DNA of 32,171 bases from Phycisphaerales bacterium UBA1910 (GCA_002337545.1 DDGE01000071.1:83303-115473); one strand, 5' to 3'. Shown: positions 24,584 through 32,171, numbered from the stretch's first letter. Notes: generated by a model from the letters alone, not told the origin. Program-made: numbers and translations.

Positions 24584-26388
24584 ACGAGTCGGGCATACCC
24601 AATCCTGAAGAGAATATCCCCGAACTCGGCGGTGGGCTCCGGCGTTCCCAGCGCCCGCGCCTGGTCGGCGAGGTCCTCGTCGGTGATGGTCACATCACGG
24701 AAGAGCAGCTGTCGAAGGCGCTCGCTGAGCAGAAGACCGCCGGGCAGATGCTCGGGGAGCTGCTGGTCGATCAGGGGACGATCTCGGGGAATGTGCTCGT
24801 TCACTCGCTCGCCAAGTGTCTGGGTGTGCCGGGTGTGCAGCTCCGTCACGGGCTGATCGATCCCAATCTGCTGCCACTCATCGGATCGGAAGAGGCGGAG
24901 CGTCTCAAATCAATCCCGATGTTCCGGGTGTATGACACGCTCACGGTGGCGATGGCCGAGCCGCAGAGCCTGCCAACGATTGACCGATTGCGTGAGCTGA
25001 CAGGACTTGAAATCCGCCCGGTACTGGCACTCGAAGGAAACATCCTGGAGTTTGCCCGAAAATACGCGGAGGGTATGGTTGATGTCGATGCGTTCCTTAC
25101 CAGTCTCGCTGAGTCTGATGTTGAGGTCGTCGAACGCGAGCAGATTGATGAGGGCCCAACGACAGATCTCGATCAGATGGTCGAGGGTTCTCCGATCGTC
25201 AACCTGGTCAATGTCGCGTTGCTGACATCCGTGAAGGATAAAGCTTCAGATATCCATATCGAGCCGAGCCACAAGGGAACGCGAATTCGTTACCGCATTG
25301 ATGGGTCTTTGCGTGATCTGATGAAGCCTCCTCCCGGGATGCACGCGGCGATTGTTTCGCGTGTCAAAATTATCGGGAAGATGGACATCGCCGAAAAACG
25401 ACTCCCGCAGGAAGGGCGTGTGCGGATCGTTGCGGAGGGGCGAGAAATCGACCTGCGTGTCTCAAGCATTCCAACACTGCTTGGCGAGAAGCTCGTGATT
25501 CGAATTCTCGATAAGCAGAACCTGCGTGTACGCATGGAAGACCTTGGTTTCCGCACGGAATCACTTGAGGCGTTCCAGCGTACCCTGCGCATGCCCAACG
25601 GCATGGTGCTTGTCACCGGCCCCACGGGTTCAGGGAAAACGACGACGCTGTACTCAGCGTTGGATCTGCTCCGCTCGCCGGAGCTCAACATCGTAACGGT
25701 CGAGGATCCTGTTGAGTATCAGCTTGATCTGATCAATCAGATTCAGGTTCACGAGGCGATCGGGCTGAACTTTGCTCGCACGCTGCGGTCGATTTTGCGA
25801 CAGGATCCCGACACGATTATGATCGGGGAGATCCGTGACGAGGAAACCGCACATGTTGCGGTTCAGGCCGCGTTGACCGGACACGGTGTGCTCGCGACAC
25901 TGCACACGAATGACGCGCCTGGTGCCGTTGCGCGATTGTGTGATATGGGTGTCGAGCCATATCTTCTGAGCAGTGCGCTCAATGGTGTGGTGGCTCAGCG
26001 ATTGGCGCGTACGATTTGTCCATCCTGCTCCATGAAGTACTTCCCGAGCGAGATGGTGCTCGAAGACGCAGGGATTCCGGATATGAGTGGAAAGTCGTTC
26101 CGCAAGGGGGCCGGGTGCAGCAGTTGTCACGACTCAGGTTTCCAGGGACGAATGGGTATCTATGAGTTCATGGAGGTCACTCCTGAACTGCGCAGGCTGA
26201 TCTATCGCAGCGCACCAACCCACGAGCTCCGCCAGGTGCTCAAGAAGCAGGGGCAGCTCTCCCTGCGTGAAGAAGGCGTTCGCCTCGCAGTCAATCAGCA
26301 TACGAGCTTGGAAGAGATTATCCGCGTGACACAGGTCGACGACGGCGAGGATAACGAAGTGATCGCGCCGAAGGGGGTCGCGGCATGA
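24580..26388 (+). CDS. Type II secretion/type IV pilus assembly ATPase, GspE/PilB family
   Basis: 602 aa, GTG start at 24580 inside the STAS stop (GTGA overlap). This cytoplasmic hexameric ATPase powers extension of the pseudopilus. The N-terminal MshEN-like region (about 25-165) has LVGEVLVGDGHITEEQLSKA and the repeat LGELLVDQGTIS. MshEN domains in MshE-like ATPases bind cyclic di-GMP, so nucleotide control is possible. Catalytic motifs: Asp box ASDIHIEPSH (222-231), Walker A GPTGSGKT (347-354), Walker B DTIMIGEIRD (411-420, Glu417), His box TGHGVLATLHTND (433-445). The zinc tetracysteine motif is CPSC (480-483) and CSSC (513-516). Length is normal for PilB/GspE. It is the third gene of the kinase-STAS-secretion operon and is coupled to gspF by ATGA. 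Confidence 0.96.
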   Translation: MNESGIPNPEENIPELGGGLRRSQRPRLVGEVLVGDGHITEEQLSKALAEQKTAGQMLGELLVDQGTISGNVLVHSLAKCLGVPGVQLRHGLIDPNLLPLIGSEEAERLKSIPMFRVYDTLTVAMAEPQSLPTIDRLRELTGLEIRPVLALEGNILEFARKYAEGMVDVDAFLTSLAESDVEVVEREQIDEGPTTDLDQMVEGSPIVNLVNVALLTSVKDKASDIHIEPSHKGTRIRYRIDGSLRDLMKPPPGMHAAIVSRVKIIGKMDIAEKRLPQEGRVRIVAEGREIDLRVSSIPTLLGEKLVIRILDKQNLRVRMEDLGFRTESLEAFQRTLRMPNGMVLVTGPTGSGKTTTLYSALDLLRSPELNIVTVEDPVEYQLDLINQIQVHEAIGLNFARTLRSILRQDPDTIMIGEIRDEETAHVAVQAALTGHGVLATLHTNDAPGAVARLCDMGVEPYLLSSALNGVVAQRLARTICPSCSMKYFPSEMVLEDAGIPDMSGKSFRKGAGCSSCHDSGFQGRMGIYEFMEVTPELRRLIYRSAPTHELRQVLKKQGQLSLREEGVRLAVNQHTSLEEIIRVTQVDDGEDNEVIAPKGVAA

Positions 26389-27620
26389 AGTTCAGTTACG
26401 AAGCATATAGCAAGAGCGGGGCATTGAAAACCGGGTCGATCGAGGCGGGCACGAAAGAAGAAGCGACCGATCAGCTCCGCAAGAAAGGTCTCTTTGTCAC
26501 CTCAATCCACGAGGGTGGTGCTGGGGGAGCTGCGATAGCAGGAAGCGGCCCCAAGAAGAAGCGTCGCTCTTCGAAGGTTAGCGTTCGCCTCGTCGCGGAG
26601 TTCGCGCGCGAGCTCTCCGTACTCATCGCGACTGGTACACCGCTGATTGATTCGATTTCCTCGATTGAACGACAGAGCGGCAACGAGGCATGGTCTCAGA
26701 TCCTGAAGGATGTTCGCCTTCGTCTCGAAGAGGGCGATTCGTTGACAGTCTCGCTTGAGTCGCACACTGAGATCTTTGATCCGGTTTTTCGCTCACTTGT
26801 AGCCGCGGGTGAGTCGTCTGGTCATCTGGATTCGATGCTTCAACGCGTCGCGGTGCTCACACGGAAACAGGCCCAGATTCGGTCCAGTCTCGTCGGTGCG
26901 ATGGTCTACCCGTTCCTTTTGATCGGGATCGCGATAGTTGTGATTGGTTTGCTCATCGGCGTGGTCCTCCCGCGATTTGCGGGCATGTTCGAGACCCTCG
27001 ATACCAAGCTCCCCGCATCGACCGCGTTCCTGATGGCGATCTCGGACTTTGTTCGATCCTATTGGTGGGGTGTGATCCCCGCGACCATTGTCGCAGTGGT
27101 CGCCCTTGTTCACTGGGTCCGAAGTGAGAACGGTTCGCAGACTCTGAGCGTGTGGGCATTGAGTGTCCCGAAGCTCGGCGATATTCAGCGATCATTCATG
27201 ACTGCGAACATCACGCGGCTGATGGGGGTGCTTCTTGAAGCCAAGGTACCCATGCTTGATTCGATCGAACTGACCCGTGAGTCTGTTTCGAATCCGAAGT
27301 ACAAGGAACTGCTGACCCGGGCGGAGGACGCGGTAACCCGAGGCGAATCCATTAGCAGCGCATTCAGCCAGGGAGGGCTGATGATCTCGTCCGCGTGCGA
27401 GGCCGTGCGGAATGGTGAGCAGACCGGTCGGCTTGCAGAGGTGCTTGTGCATGTATCCGATTATCTCGATGAGGATAACGAGACTTTCGTGAAATCCGCA
27501 TCGTCATTGATTGAGCCGGTCATCATGGTGGGGCTGGGGCTGATGGTCGGCTTTGTCGCTATCAGCATGTTCCTGCCATTGTTCGACCTGACCGCCGCGG
27601 CGGGTGGAGGTGCGCCGTGA
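26385..27620 (+). CDS. Type II secretion/pilus inner-membrane platform protein, GspF/PilC family
   Basis: 411 aa, ATG in the gspE-like stop. It is the membrane platform that transmits ATPase rotation to the pseudopilins. The N-terminus FSYEAYSKSGALKTGSIEA is the family's small beta domain. Two homologous GspF domains follow: about 64-190 (FARELSVLIATGTPLIDSI) and 268-395 (ITRLMGVLLEAKVPMLDSIE). Each ends in hydrophobic helices (170-195 and 378-400), with another at about 227-245. Length matches the family (about 400). The downstream gene starts within its stop (GTGA). Confidence 0.95.
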   Translation: MKFSYEAYSKSGALKTGSIEAGTKEEATDQLRKKGLFVTSIHEGGAGGAAIAGSGPKKKRRSSKVSVRLVAEFARELSVLIATGTPLIDSISSIERQSGNEAWSQILKDVRLRLEEGDSLTVSLESHTEIFDPVFRSLVAAGESSGHLDSMLQRVAVLTRKQAQIRSSLVGAMVYPFLLIGIAIVVIGLLIGVVLPRFAGMFETLDTKLPASTAFLMAISDFVRSYWWGVIPATIVAVVALVHWVRSENGSQTLSVWALSVPKLGDIQRSFMTANITRLMGVLLEAKVPMLDSIELTRESVSNPKYKELLTRAEDAVTRGESISSAFSQGGLMISSACEAVRNGEQTGRLAEVLVHVSDYLDEDNETFVKSASSLIEPVIMVGLGLMVGFVAISMFLPLFDLTAAAGGGAP

Positions 27621-28687
27621 TTCATACGATCAAATCAGTTCGCTCAGGAATCGGCTTGCATATCGATGATCATGAGTTCCAAGCCGTCCAACTCGTCCGC
27701 ACTGGCGACGAAATCCGTGTCGGCTCATGGGCGGTATTCCCACGACTCAACACAGACCCGGTCGAAGATGAATCGGCGCGGTTTCTCCCCACGAAGGACG
27801 AACTTGCGTGGGCCGGTTCAATCCTGCATCGGCGGGGTTTTCATGGGCATGATTTCTCATTCTCCGCCCCATCGCGAGACTGTACCCAACATGTGTTCGA
27901 GTTGCCGCCCGCAGACAGCGGAGCGCCCCTCGAGATGCTCGCCCGAACCGAGGTCGCACGCGAGCGACGCTGCGATCCAAATGATTTTGCGATCGGGTTC
28001 TGGGGATTGCCACAGCGTGGACGGACATCGGAGACGATCGCGGTCGCATGCTCGAAGAAAGTCATCAATGGGATGATCAAGGATGCGCACGCGGCAGAAA
28101 TTGAGGTCGTGGGTATCGACCTGGCAGAGCTGGCGATACTCCGTGCGGTACAGGAGCATCTGCCTGAAACCACGAAGGATGGTAGCACACCGATTAACGC
28201 GGTCTTGCATGTCGGATGGGATCGTTCGCTCGCGATTGTGACACTGGGCGAGCGACTCGTCTATGTTCGTCGCATTGCGCACGGTGCTGAGACGGCATGG
28301 AATCAGGCGATGACAAGGTACGGGTTGAGTGAGAATAGCGCCCGTGCGGTTTTCGGAGACTATGAGCTCGCAGAATCGAACGAGCAGCTCGAGAAGATTC
28401 GGGTCGCTTGCTGGAAATCGGTGAGCAAGGCGATTGCCTCTGAGCTCGATGTCGCGTTCGCATATGTGTCGCATTCCTTCCGCATGGCGCCACTTGGGCG
28501 AGTTGTTCTCTGCGGCTATGGCTCGGAAGACGCAACCGTCCGCGGCCAGGTGGATCAGGTCATTGGAATCCCGATCGTCAGCGGTGCGCCCAAGCTGCTT
28601 ATTGATTCAATCACGGGCGAGGACGCCCCCGTGCTCGCGTCGCGACTTGCGTACGCATACGGGCTTGCGGCGAGGTTTGACGCATGA
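27617..28687 (+). CDS. PilM-like actin-fold pilus assembly protein
   Basis: 356 aa with GTG start at 27617, coupled to the GspF-like gene. PilM is a cytoplasmic actin-like ATPase-fold protein that binds the N-terminal tail of PilN and contacts the assembly motor. Here GIGLHIDDHEFQAVQLVRTG (11-30) is the first strand pair. VVGIDLAELAILRAVQEHLP (164-183) and NAVLHVGWDRSLAIVTLGER (194-213) match the typical PilM core, and LDVAFAYVSH with VVLCGYGSED (277-306) is the last nucleotide-fold element. The protein is divergent: the usual VGIDIGSSSVK start is degenerate (GIGLHIDDHE). The PilN- and PilO-like genes follow with 4-base overlaps, which supports the call. Confidence 0.82.
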   Translation: MIHTIKSVRSGIGLHIDDHEFQAVQLVRTGDEIRVGSWAVFPRLNTDPVEDESARFLPTKDELAWAGSILHRRGFHGHDFSFSAPSRDCTQHVFELPPADSGAPLEMLARTEVARERRCDPNDFAIGFWGLPQRGRTSETIAVACSKKVINGMIKDAHAAEIEVVGIDLAELAILRAVQEHLPETTKDGSTPINAVLHVGWDRSLAIVTLGERLVYVRRIAHGAETAWNQAMTRYGLSENSARAVFGDYELAESNEQLEKIRVACWKSVSKAIASELDVAFAYVSHSFRMAPLGRVVLCGYGSEDATVRGQVDQVIGIPIVSGAPKLLIDSITGEDAPVLASRLAYAYGLAARFDA

Positions 28688-29274
28688 CACACACGATCCC
28701 AGATATCAATCTTGTGCCGCTTTCCATTCGTCAGAACCGCCAGCGGCGGAAACTCATCTTCAGATGGCTTGGTGCCTTAGGTGTCACGAGCCTGGCTGTC
28801 GGTATCCCCGGCGTGTATCTCGGTGGCAATGCCGCGTTGAGTGATCCGATGATGGGGACACAGATCGAGCGTGTCCGTGGCCAGTTGAGCGCAAACCAAA
28901 CGGAGATCCCGCGATTGCAATCACGCATCAGTGTGCTTGAAGAAAAGCTGAAAACACTCGATCTGGTGCGCAACCGCATCGATTGGCAGGAACTCTTCGC
29001 ACAGATCGTGAACGCGAGCGATCAACAGATCCATTTCACCGCGCTCCAGGCACTCGGTGGGGGAGTCGAGGGAACCGATCCGCTGCAGGTGAGCGTCACG
29101 GGAATCGCCACAACGCAGACCCAGGCCCGATCTTTCGTAGTGAAGCTCGAAGCCGCGGGTCTGTTCGATCGGGTTGAACTCATGAGAACATCCCGCGAGG
29201 AACTGAATGAGCAGGAGATCATTGAGTTTCAGATCCACGCCTACATCGGCGAGCCGGACGGAGGCACACCATGA
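28684..29274 (+). CDS. PilN-like pilus alignment protein
   Basis: 196 aa from ATG 28684 (ATGA overlap with the PilM-like stop). The N-terminal DINLVPLSIRQNRQRRK (7-23) is close to the INLLP motif that binds PilM. A membrane helix (27-48) follows, then a coiled coil (about 58-97), then a C-terminal ferredoxin-like part containing a beta strand at VSVTGIATTQTQARSFVVKL. In type IV pili it forms a heterodimer with PilO in the periplasm; type II systems use GspL for the same role. Confidence 0.8.
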   Translation: MTHTIPDINLVPLSIRQNRQRRKLIFRWLGALGVTSLAVGIPGVYLGGNAALSDPMMGTQIERVRGQLSANQTEIPRLQSRISVLEEKLKTLDLVRNRIDWQELFAQIVNASDQQIHFTALQALGGGVEGTDPLQVSVTGIATTQTQARSFVVKLEAAGLFDRVELMRTSREELNEQEIIEFQIHAYIGEPDGGTP

Positions 29275-29834
29275 GTCATCAGAAGACCAGCAAAGACCCA
29301 GCGGTGCTCAAGATCCACATTACGGGGATCATCGCATGTGCTGCGATTGCGGGAACGGCGATCTGGTTCGCTTCCGATTCGATCTCGAAACGGCGGGGGC
29401 TGTTTCTCAGCGCTCGTCATGAACTGAGCACGGTTCGATCCGAGCTCGACCAGGCAGTCACAGCCCGCACGGCACTGGCTTCACGGGTCAATACCCTCGA
29501 GGATTCCACGCGTGATGCGCTCCAGTTATCTTCTGTGAAGCGTCTCAATAAGCGTACTGAGGAGCTCTCTCGACTCTTCGAGACCGTCGGCGTCGCCGTC
29601 GATACGCTGCAACCCGGCAAGATGGTATTGGACTCTCGCGTACCGGTGCAGCCGCTCGAACTCGTAGGCAGCGCTCATGCGGAAGATGTGACGAGATTGC
29701 TCCAGGGGCTTCACGACCAGATGCCCGACATGCACATCCAGTCGATCGACCTGACAAGCGAGGCGCTCGGTAGTGCCAGGGTCCGAATACGGATGAGCCT
29801 GTACTGGTTTGTCGATCCTACTGACGAATCGTGA
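29271..29834 (+). CDS. PilO-like pilus alignment protein
   Basis: 187 aa from ATG 29271 (ATGA overlap). A short basic N-terminus, a membrane helix (15-34), a coiled coil (about 40-105) and a C-terminal ferredoxin-like domain (110-180) give the PilO/GspM layout. Sequence identity motifs are few, so the call relies on topology and position after the PilN-like gene. It should pair with the PilN-like protein in the periplasm and tie it to the next gene's product. Confidence 0.7.
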   Translation: MSHQKTSKDPAVLKIHITGIIACAAIAGTAIWFASDSISKRRGLFLSARHELSTVRSELDQAVTARTALASRVNTLEDSTRDALQLSSVKRLNKRTEELSRLFETVGVAVDTLQPGKMVLDSRVPVQPLELVGSAHAEDVTRLLQGLHDQMPDMHIQSIDLTSEALGSARVRIRMSLYWFVDPTDES

Positions 29835-29888
29835 AAAAACATTTCGTCTTTGTTGGCACGCCGGTCCCATGTATTGGTTGTTGTACTC

Positions 29889-30458
29889 ATGGGACTATCA
29901 ACTGAACGAAAAGTATTTGTCGCGGTGCTCGCAGTTGCAGGTGCAGCACTCGTGATCGATCGCGGGATTCTCGGTCCATCCGAGGCTTCGGCATCCGTCG
30001 ATCCGGCTGTCACAGCCAGCGAGGCCGCACTTCCGGATACCCCCGTCGCGTCGAACGCTCCGGCAAGATCATCGGAAACGATGGCGAAGGTGCTCATGGA
30101 GCGTCTTGAGGGGATCCAGTCGCAACGGGGGGCAAACTCACTCAGTGATGCGTTCTCGCTCGAGAAGTTCATGAGCGAGCCGGTCACGGTGGATGATGCT
30201 GCCTCCCAAACCGAACCCGAGGAAAACATCAGCCCGGTGTTTGATCTGATTGCCGCAGATGTGCCTTCGATGCCCGAACTCAGCGCGGTCATGCCTTCCA
30301 GCAAGGGGGGCGGGGCGGTGCTCAACGGCAAGCTCGTCCGCGTAGGTGGCGAGATCAATGGCGGATTCACGCTCGTCGAAGTCCGAGAACGGAGCGTGAT
30401 CCTGGAACTCGATGGAAGGAAGTACCCACTCGAGATGCCCATGCAGACCCGACCTTAA
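29889..30458 (+). CDS. GspB/GspC/PilP-like periplasmic connector
   Basis: 189 aa from ATG 29889; a TTG at 29850 gives an alternative with a basic extension (MLARRSH). One membrane helix (about 9-24), a long Ala/Ser/Pro-rich linker (30-65), a Ser/Glu-rich stretch, and a C-terminal beta domain: AVLNGKLVRVGGEINGGFTL (143-162) followed by VEVRERSVILELDGRKYPLE. That pattern (NGKxxRVG..G..LVEVRxxSVxLEL.G) is shared by the GspC homology region, PilP and T2SSB domains, which contact the secretin. The family cannot be decided from this. The position after PilO fits PilP. There is a 54-base gap upstream and no visible Shine-Dalgarno site. Downstream, 127 bases separate it from the major pseudopilin. 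Confidence 0.65.
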   Translation: MGLSTERKVFVAVLAVAGAALVIDRGILGPSEASASVDPAVTASEAALPDTPVASNAPARSSETMAKVLMERLEGIQSQRGANSLSDAFSLEKFMSEPVTVDDAASQTEPEENISPVFDLIAADVPSMPELSAVMPSSKGGGAVLNGKLVRVGGEINGGFTLVEVRERSVILELDGRKYPLEMPMQTRP

Positions 30459-30585
30459 CGCTTATGCGGGCTGGGCACGAGCGAGGATTGAATTCAACGC
30501 CGCACACCGTCAACTCATGATGGATTTCACCCGATTCAGTGTGTGGACAGATCAGCAATATTGATCACAGGACAGGAGATCCAAC

Positions 30586-31077
30586 ATGCACGAAGCAATG
30601 AACACTACCGGCCGCACTCATCGGAGTGCATTCAGCTTGATCGAACTCGTGATCGTCGTCGTGATCATCGGTATCATCGGCGCAATCGCAATCCCTCGTA
30701 TGAGCCGCGGTGCTTCCGGTGCCGCCGACTCGGGGCTGGTCGCCGACCTCGCCGTCATGCGGAGCGCGATCGACCTCTACAAGGCTGAGCACGGGGGAAC
30801 ACTCCCGACCTTCGCGGATATCGAAGATCAGCTCACCACATACACCGATGACTCGGGTACAGCGAACGCGACCAAGACATCGACCTACTACCTTGGCCCA
30901 TACCTCCGCGAGATCCCCAAGCTCAAGGTTGGAAGCAACAAGGGCCTCACGGGCTTTGTCGCGAGCCAGAGTGGTACCACGAAGGGTTGGGTGTACGACG
31001 CGACCACCGGCGCGGTGAGTGCAAACCTTCCCGACACCGAACTCGATGTTCGCGGCGTGCAGTACAACGCATACTAA
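30586..31077 (+). CDS. Major pseudopilin, GspG/PilA-like
   Basis: 163 aa from ATG 30586, 7 nt after AGGAG (30574-30578). A 15-residue basic leader ends THRSA, followed by FSLIELVIVVVIIGIIGAIA. Cleavage is expected after Ala15, giving Phe+1 and Glu+5 (Glu20). Ala at -1 instead of the usual Gly is unusual but tolerated. The hydrophobic helix spans 16-36 (ending IPRMS). The C-terminal domain has YYLGPYLREIPKLKVG (101-116) and GWVYDATTGAVSANLPDTEL (134-153), typical of GspG-like proteins. It should be the main subunit of the pseudopilus. It is followed by a strong GC hairpin before the minor pseudopilin genes. Confidence 0.9.
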   Translation: MHEAMNTTGRTHRSAFSLIELVIVVVIIGIIGAIAIPRMSRGASGAADSGLVADLAVMRSAIDLYKAEHGGTLPTFADIEDQLTTYTDDSGTANATKTSTYYLGPYLREIPKLKVGSNKGLTGFVASQSGTTKGWVYDATTGAVSANLPDTELDVRGVQYNAY

Positions 31078-31105
31078 GCCCGTGGTCTACTGACTGTCCG
31101 ATCCG

Positions 31106-31129
31106 CCCCGTCCTGCTTGCAGGGCGGGG
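31106..31129 (+). terminator. Attenuator-like hairpin after the major pseudopilin gene
   Basis: CCCCG-T-CCTGC (31106-31116) pairs with GCAGG-G-CGGGG (31119-31129), an 11-bp stem with one T-G pair, followed by a moderately T-rich stretch (TGTTCTGGTTT). It lies between the major and minor pseudopilin genes, 29 bases after the stop. Partial termination here would keep minor subunits scarce. Confidence 0.7.
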
Positions 31130-31153
31130 TGTTCTGGTTTCGAGGAGATGTTG

Positions 31154-31711
31154 ATGAGCATGAATGCACGACTCAACCGACCCGCGTTCTCCATGATCGA
31201 GATGGTGCTCGTGGTATCCATCATGGCAATCATTGTGACGATCGCGGCACCCAAGTTTGCGGATGCTGAAAGCGGACGATCGCTGCAGTCGGCCAAGTCC
31301 GTCATCGAGAGCGATATCAACGCAATCAAGCTCCGTGCTCGGGCCACGGGCAAGGAGCATGTGCTCGTCTTCTACCCGGCCGATGAAATGGTCGTTGCGT
31401 TCGAGGGAACCAGCATTGATCGGAACGCCATTGTCTTTGTTCGCCAACTCACAGATGAGCCACTGGGTGTTGAACTCTCGCGGACAGATATCGGGGGGGA
31501 TGAAAACATCGTGGTCAATGTGTACGGAGAACTCGAGAAGGATTTCACGATCGGACTTCTCCACGACGGGACCGAGATCTTCATCCCCTTCACGGGTACG
31601 GACTTTACCAGGACGGCCGTGACCGAGGTCGATACGGAAGAAGACATCAAAACCGAATCCATCAAGATCAATCTGACGATCGGCGGGTTGGATATCGGGA
31701 TCGGGCTCTAG
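31154..31711 (+). CDS. GspH-like minor pseudopilin
   Basis: 185 aa. Three ATGs (31148, 31154, 31160) are in frame; 31154 is chosen because it lies 6 nt after GAGGAG (31142-31147), while 31148 abuts it. The leader MSMNARLNRPA ends in Ala at -1, followed by FSMIEMVLVVSIMAIIVTIA with Glu at +5 (Glu16). The mature helix and the segment SLQSAKSVIESDINAIKLRA resemble GspH/FimT-like minor pseudopilins. The C-terminal part is beta-rich with no motif that I can name. It follows the GspG-like gene after 76 bases with a hairpin between. Confidence 0.82.
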   Translation: MSMNARLNRPAFSMIEMVLVVSIMAIIVTIAAPKFADAESGRSLQSAKSVIESDINAIKLRARATGKEHVLVFYPADEMVVAFEGTSIDRNAIVFVRQLTDEPLGVELSRTDIGGDENIVVNVYGELEKDFTIGLLHDGTEIFIPFTGTDFTRTAVTEVDTEEDIKTESIKINLTIGGLDIGIGL

Positions 31712-31762
31712 AACTTGGGACATCGGAGCTGTTGATCAAAGCAATCAGCGTACTGAACGGGG

Positions 31763-32171
31763 ATGATGATGAGTGAGGCACGAGTACATACGAGCGTAAG
31801 TCGGAACCCGCGGCGTCGTGGCATGACCCTCATCGAGGCGGTCGTGAGTCTTGTGGTGATCTCTGTGCTCTTGCTCGGTCTGAGCAGCTCGGTCATGCTC
31901 GGTGTTCGGGCCCTGCCGACGGATACGGAGCTCGGGGCGACAGACCGTCAGGTTCAAGAGATCTGCAACATGCTGCGCGACGACATCGCCGCGAGCACCG
32001 CGATCACATACCAAAAGTCAGGAAACACGGTACGGCTCTCACTAGAGATGATCCCCACAGACGCGACGGGGGCACACACGCACATCGGTTGGGAAATCAT
32101 CGGCGATGCAAACATGATCCGGCGCCGTGTCGATGCCCGCGCGTACGAGATCATCTCCACGACCATGACAG
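31763..32171 (+). CDS. GspI/GspJ-like minor pseudopilin, 3' partial
   Basis: The frame stays open to the window end (136 residues seen). Three successive ATGs (31763, 31766, 31769) are possible starts; a GGGG run precedes them. The leader ends PRRRG, followed by MTLIEAVVSLVVISVLLLGL, with Gly at -1, Met at +1 and Glu at +5. The motif MTLIEAVVSLVVI is typical of GspI/GspJ/PilV-type minor pseudopilins. The rest of the protein is outside the window. Its position after G- and H-like genes agrees with the usual G-H-I-J-K order. Confidence 0.85.
   Translation, partial: MMMSEARVHTSVSRNPRRRGMTLIEAVVSLVVISVLLLGLSSSVMLGVRALPTDTELGATDRQVQEICNMLRDDIAASTAITYQKSGNTVRLSLEMIPTDATGAHTHIGWEIIGDANMIRRRVDARAYEIISTTMT

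Noticed and set aside
1..32171. CRISPR arrays, insertion sequences, phage or integrase genes
   Set aside because: I saw no regularly spaced direct repeats, transposase or integrase motifs, or attachment-site duplications at the tRNA genes.

Overview
The window looks like chromosomal DNA of a Gram-negative bacterium with moderately high GC. I infer Planctomycetota, probably class Phycisphaerae. The reasons are very long prepilin-like proteins with Asp-rich DxDGDGxxDS loops, oversized peptide-transporter permeases, a type II secretion/type IV pilus hybrid cluster, and inconsistent use of Shine-Dalgarno sites. This taxonomic call is inference; no rRNA gene is present. All recognisable genes lie on the + strand.

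Left part (1-7553): the end of a GspJ/PilW-like minor pseudopilin gene, then a giant GspK-like gene of 1963 codons, tRNA-Pro(TGG) and a strong intrinsic terminator.

Peptide-transporter operon (7600-15319): an OppC-type permease, a membrane-anchored family 5 substrate-binding protein, an OppB-type permease, a second OppC-type permease and one OppD-type ATPase. All three permeases carry large insertions. No OppF-type second ATPase follows. A GT4-like glycosyltransferase and a small exported protein of unknown function come next.

Middle (17426-22138): xseA and xseB (exodeoxyribonuclease VII), a long prepilin peptidase, an OmpA/Pal-like lipoprotein, then a tRNA cluster (Val-GAC, Thr-TGT, and two different Tyr-GTA genes) punctuated by terminator hairpins.

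Right part (22367-32171): a tightly packed run of sensor histidine kinase, STAS-domain protein, GspE/PilB ATPase, GspF/PilC platform protein, PilM-, PilN- and PilO-like proteins, a GspB/GspC/PilP-like protein, a GspG-like major pseudopilin, a GspH-like pseudopilin and a GspI/J-like pseudopilin cut by the window end. Several junctions are 4-base stop/start overlaps, so translational coupling is likely. The ATPase and platform protein should drive assembly of a pseudopilus from the pseudopilins, after the prepilin peptidase (gene at 19259) has processed them. The PilMNO-like proteins would link the cytoplasmic motor to the envelope. The kinase and STAS protein at the head of the operon suggest that assembly is under signal control.

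The most notable points are the kinase-STAS-motor operon, the giant GspK with two NINTA motifs, the transporter operon with two OppC permeases and one ATPase, the likely attenuator after the major pseudopilin gene, and three genes with a TAnnnT hexamer exactly 6 nt before the start codon, which suggests leaderless mRNAs.
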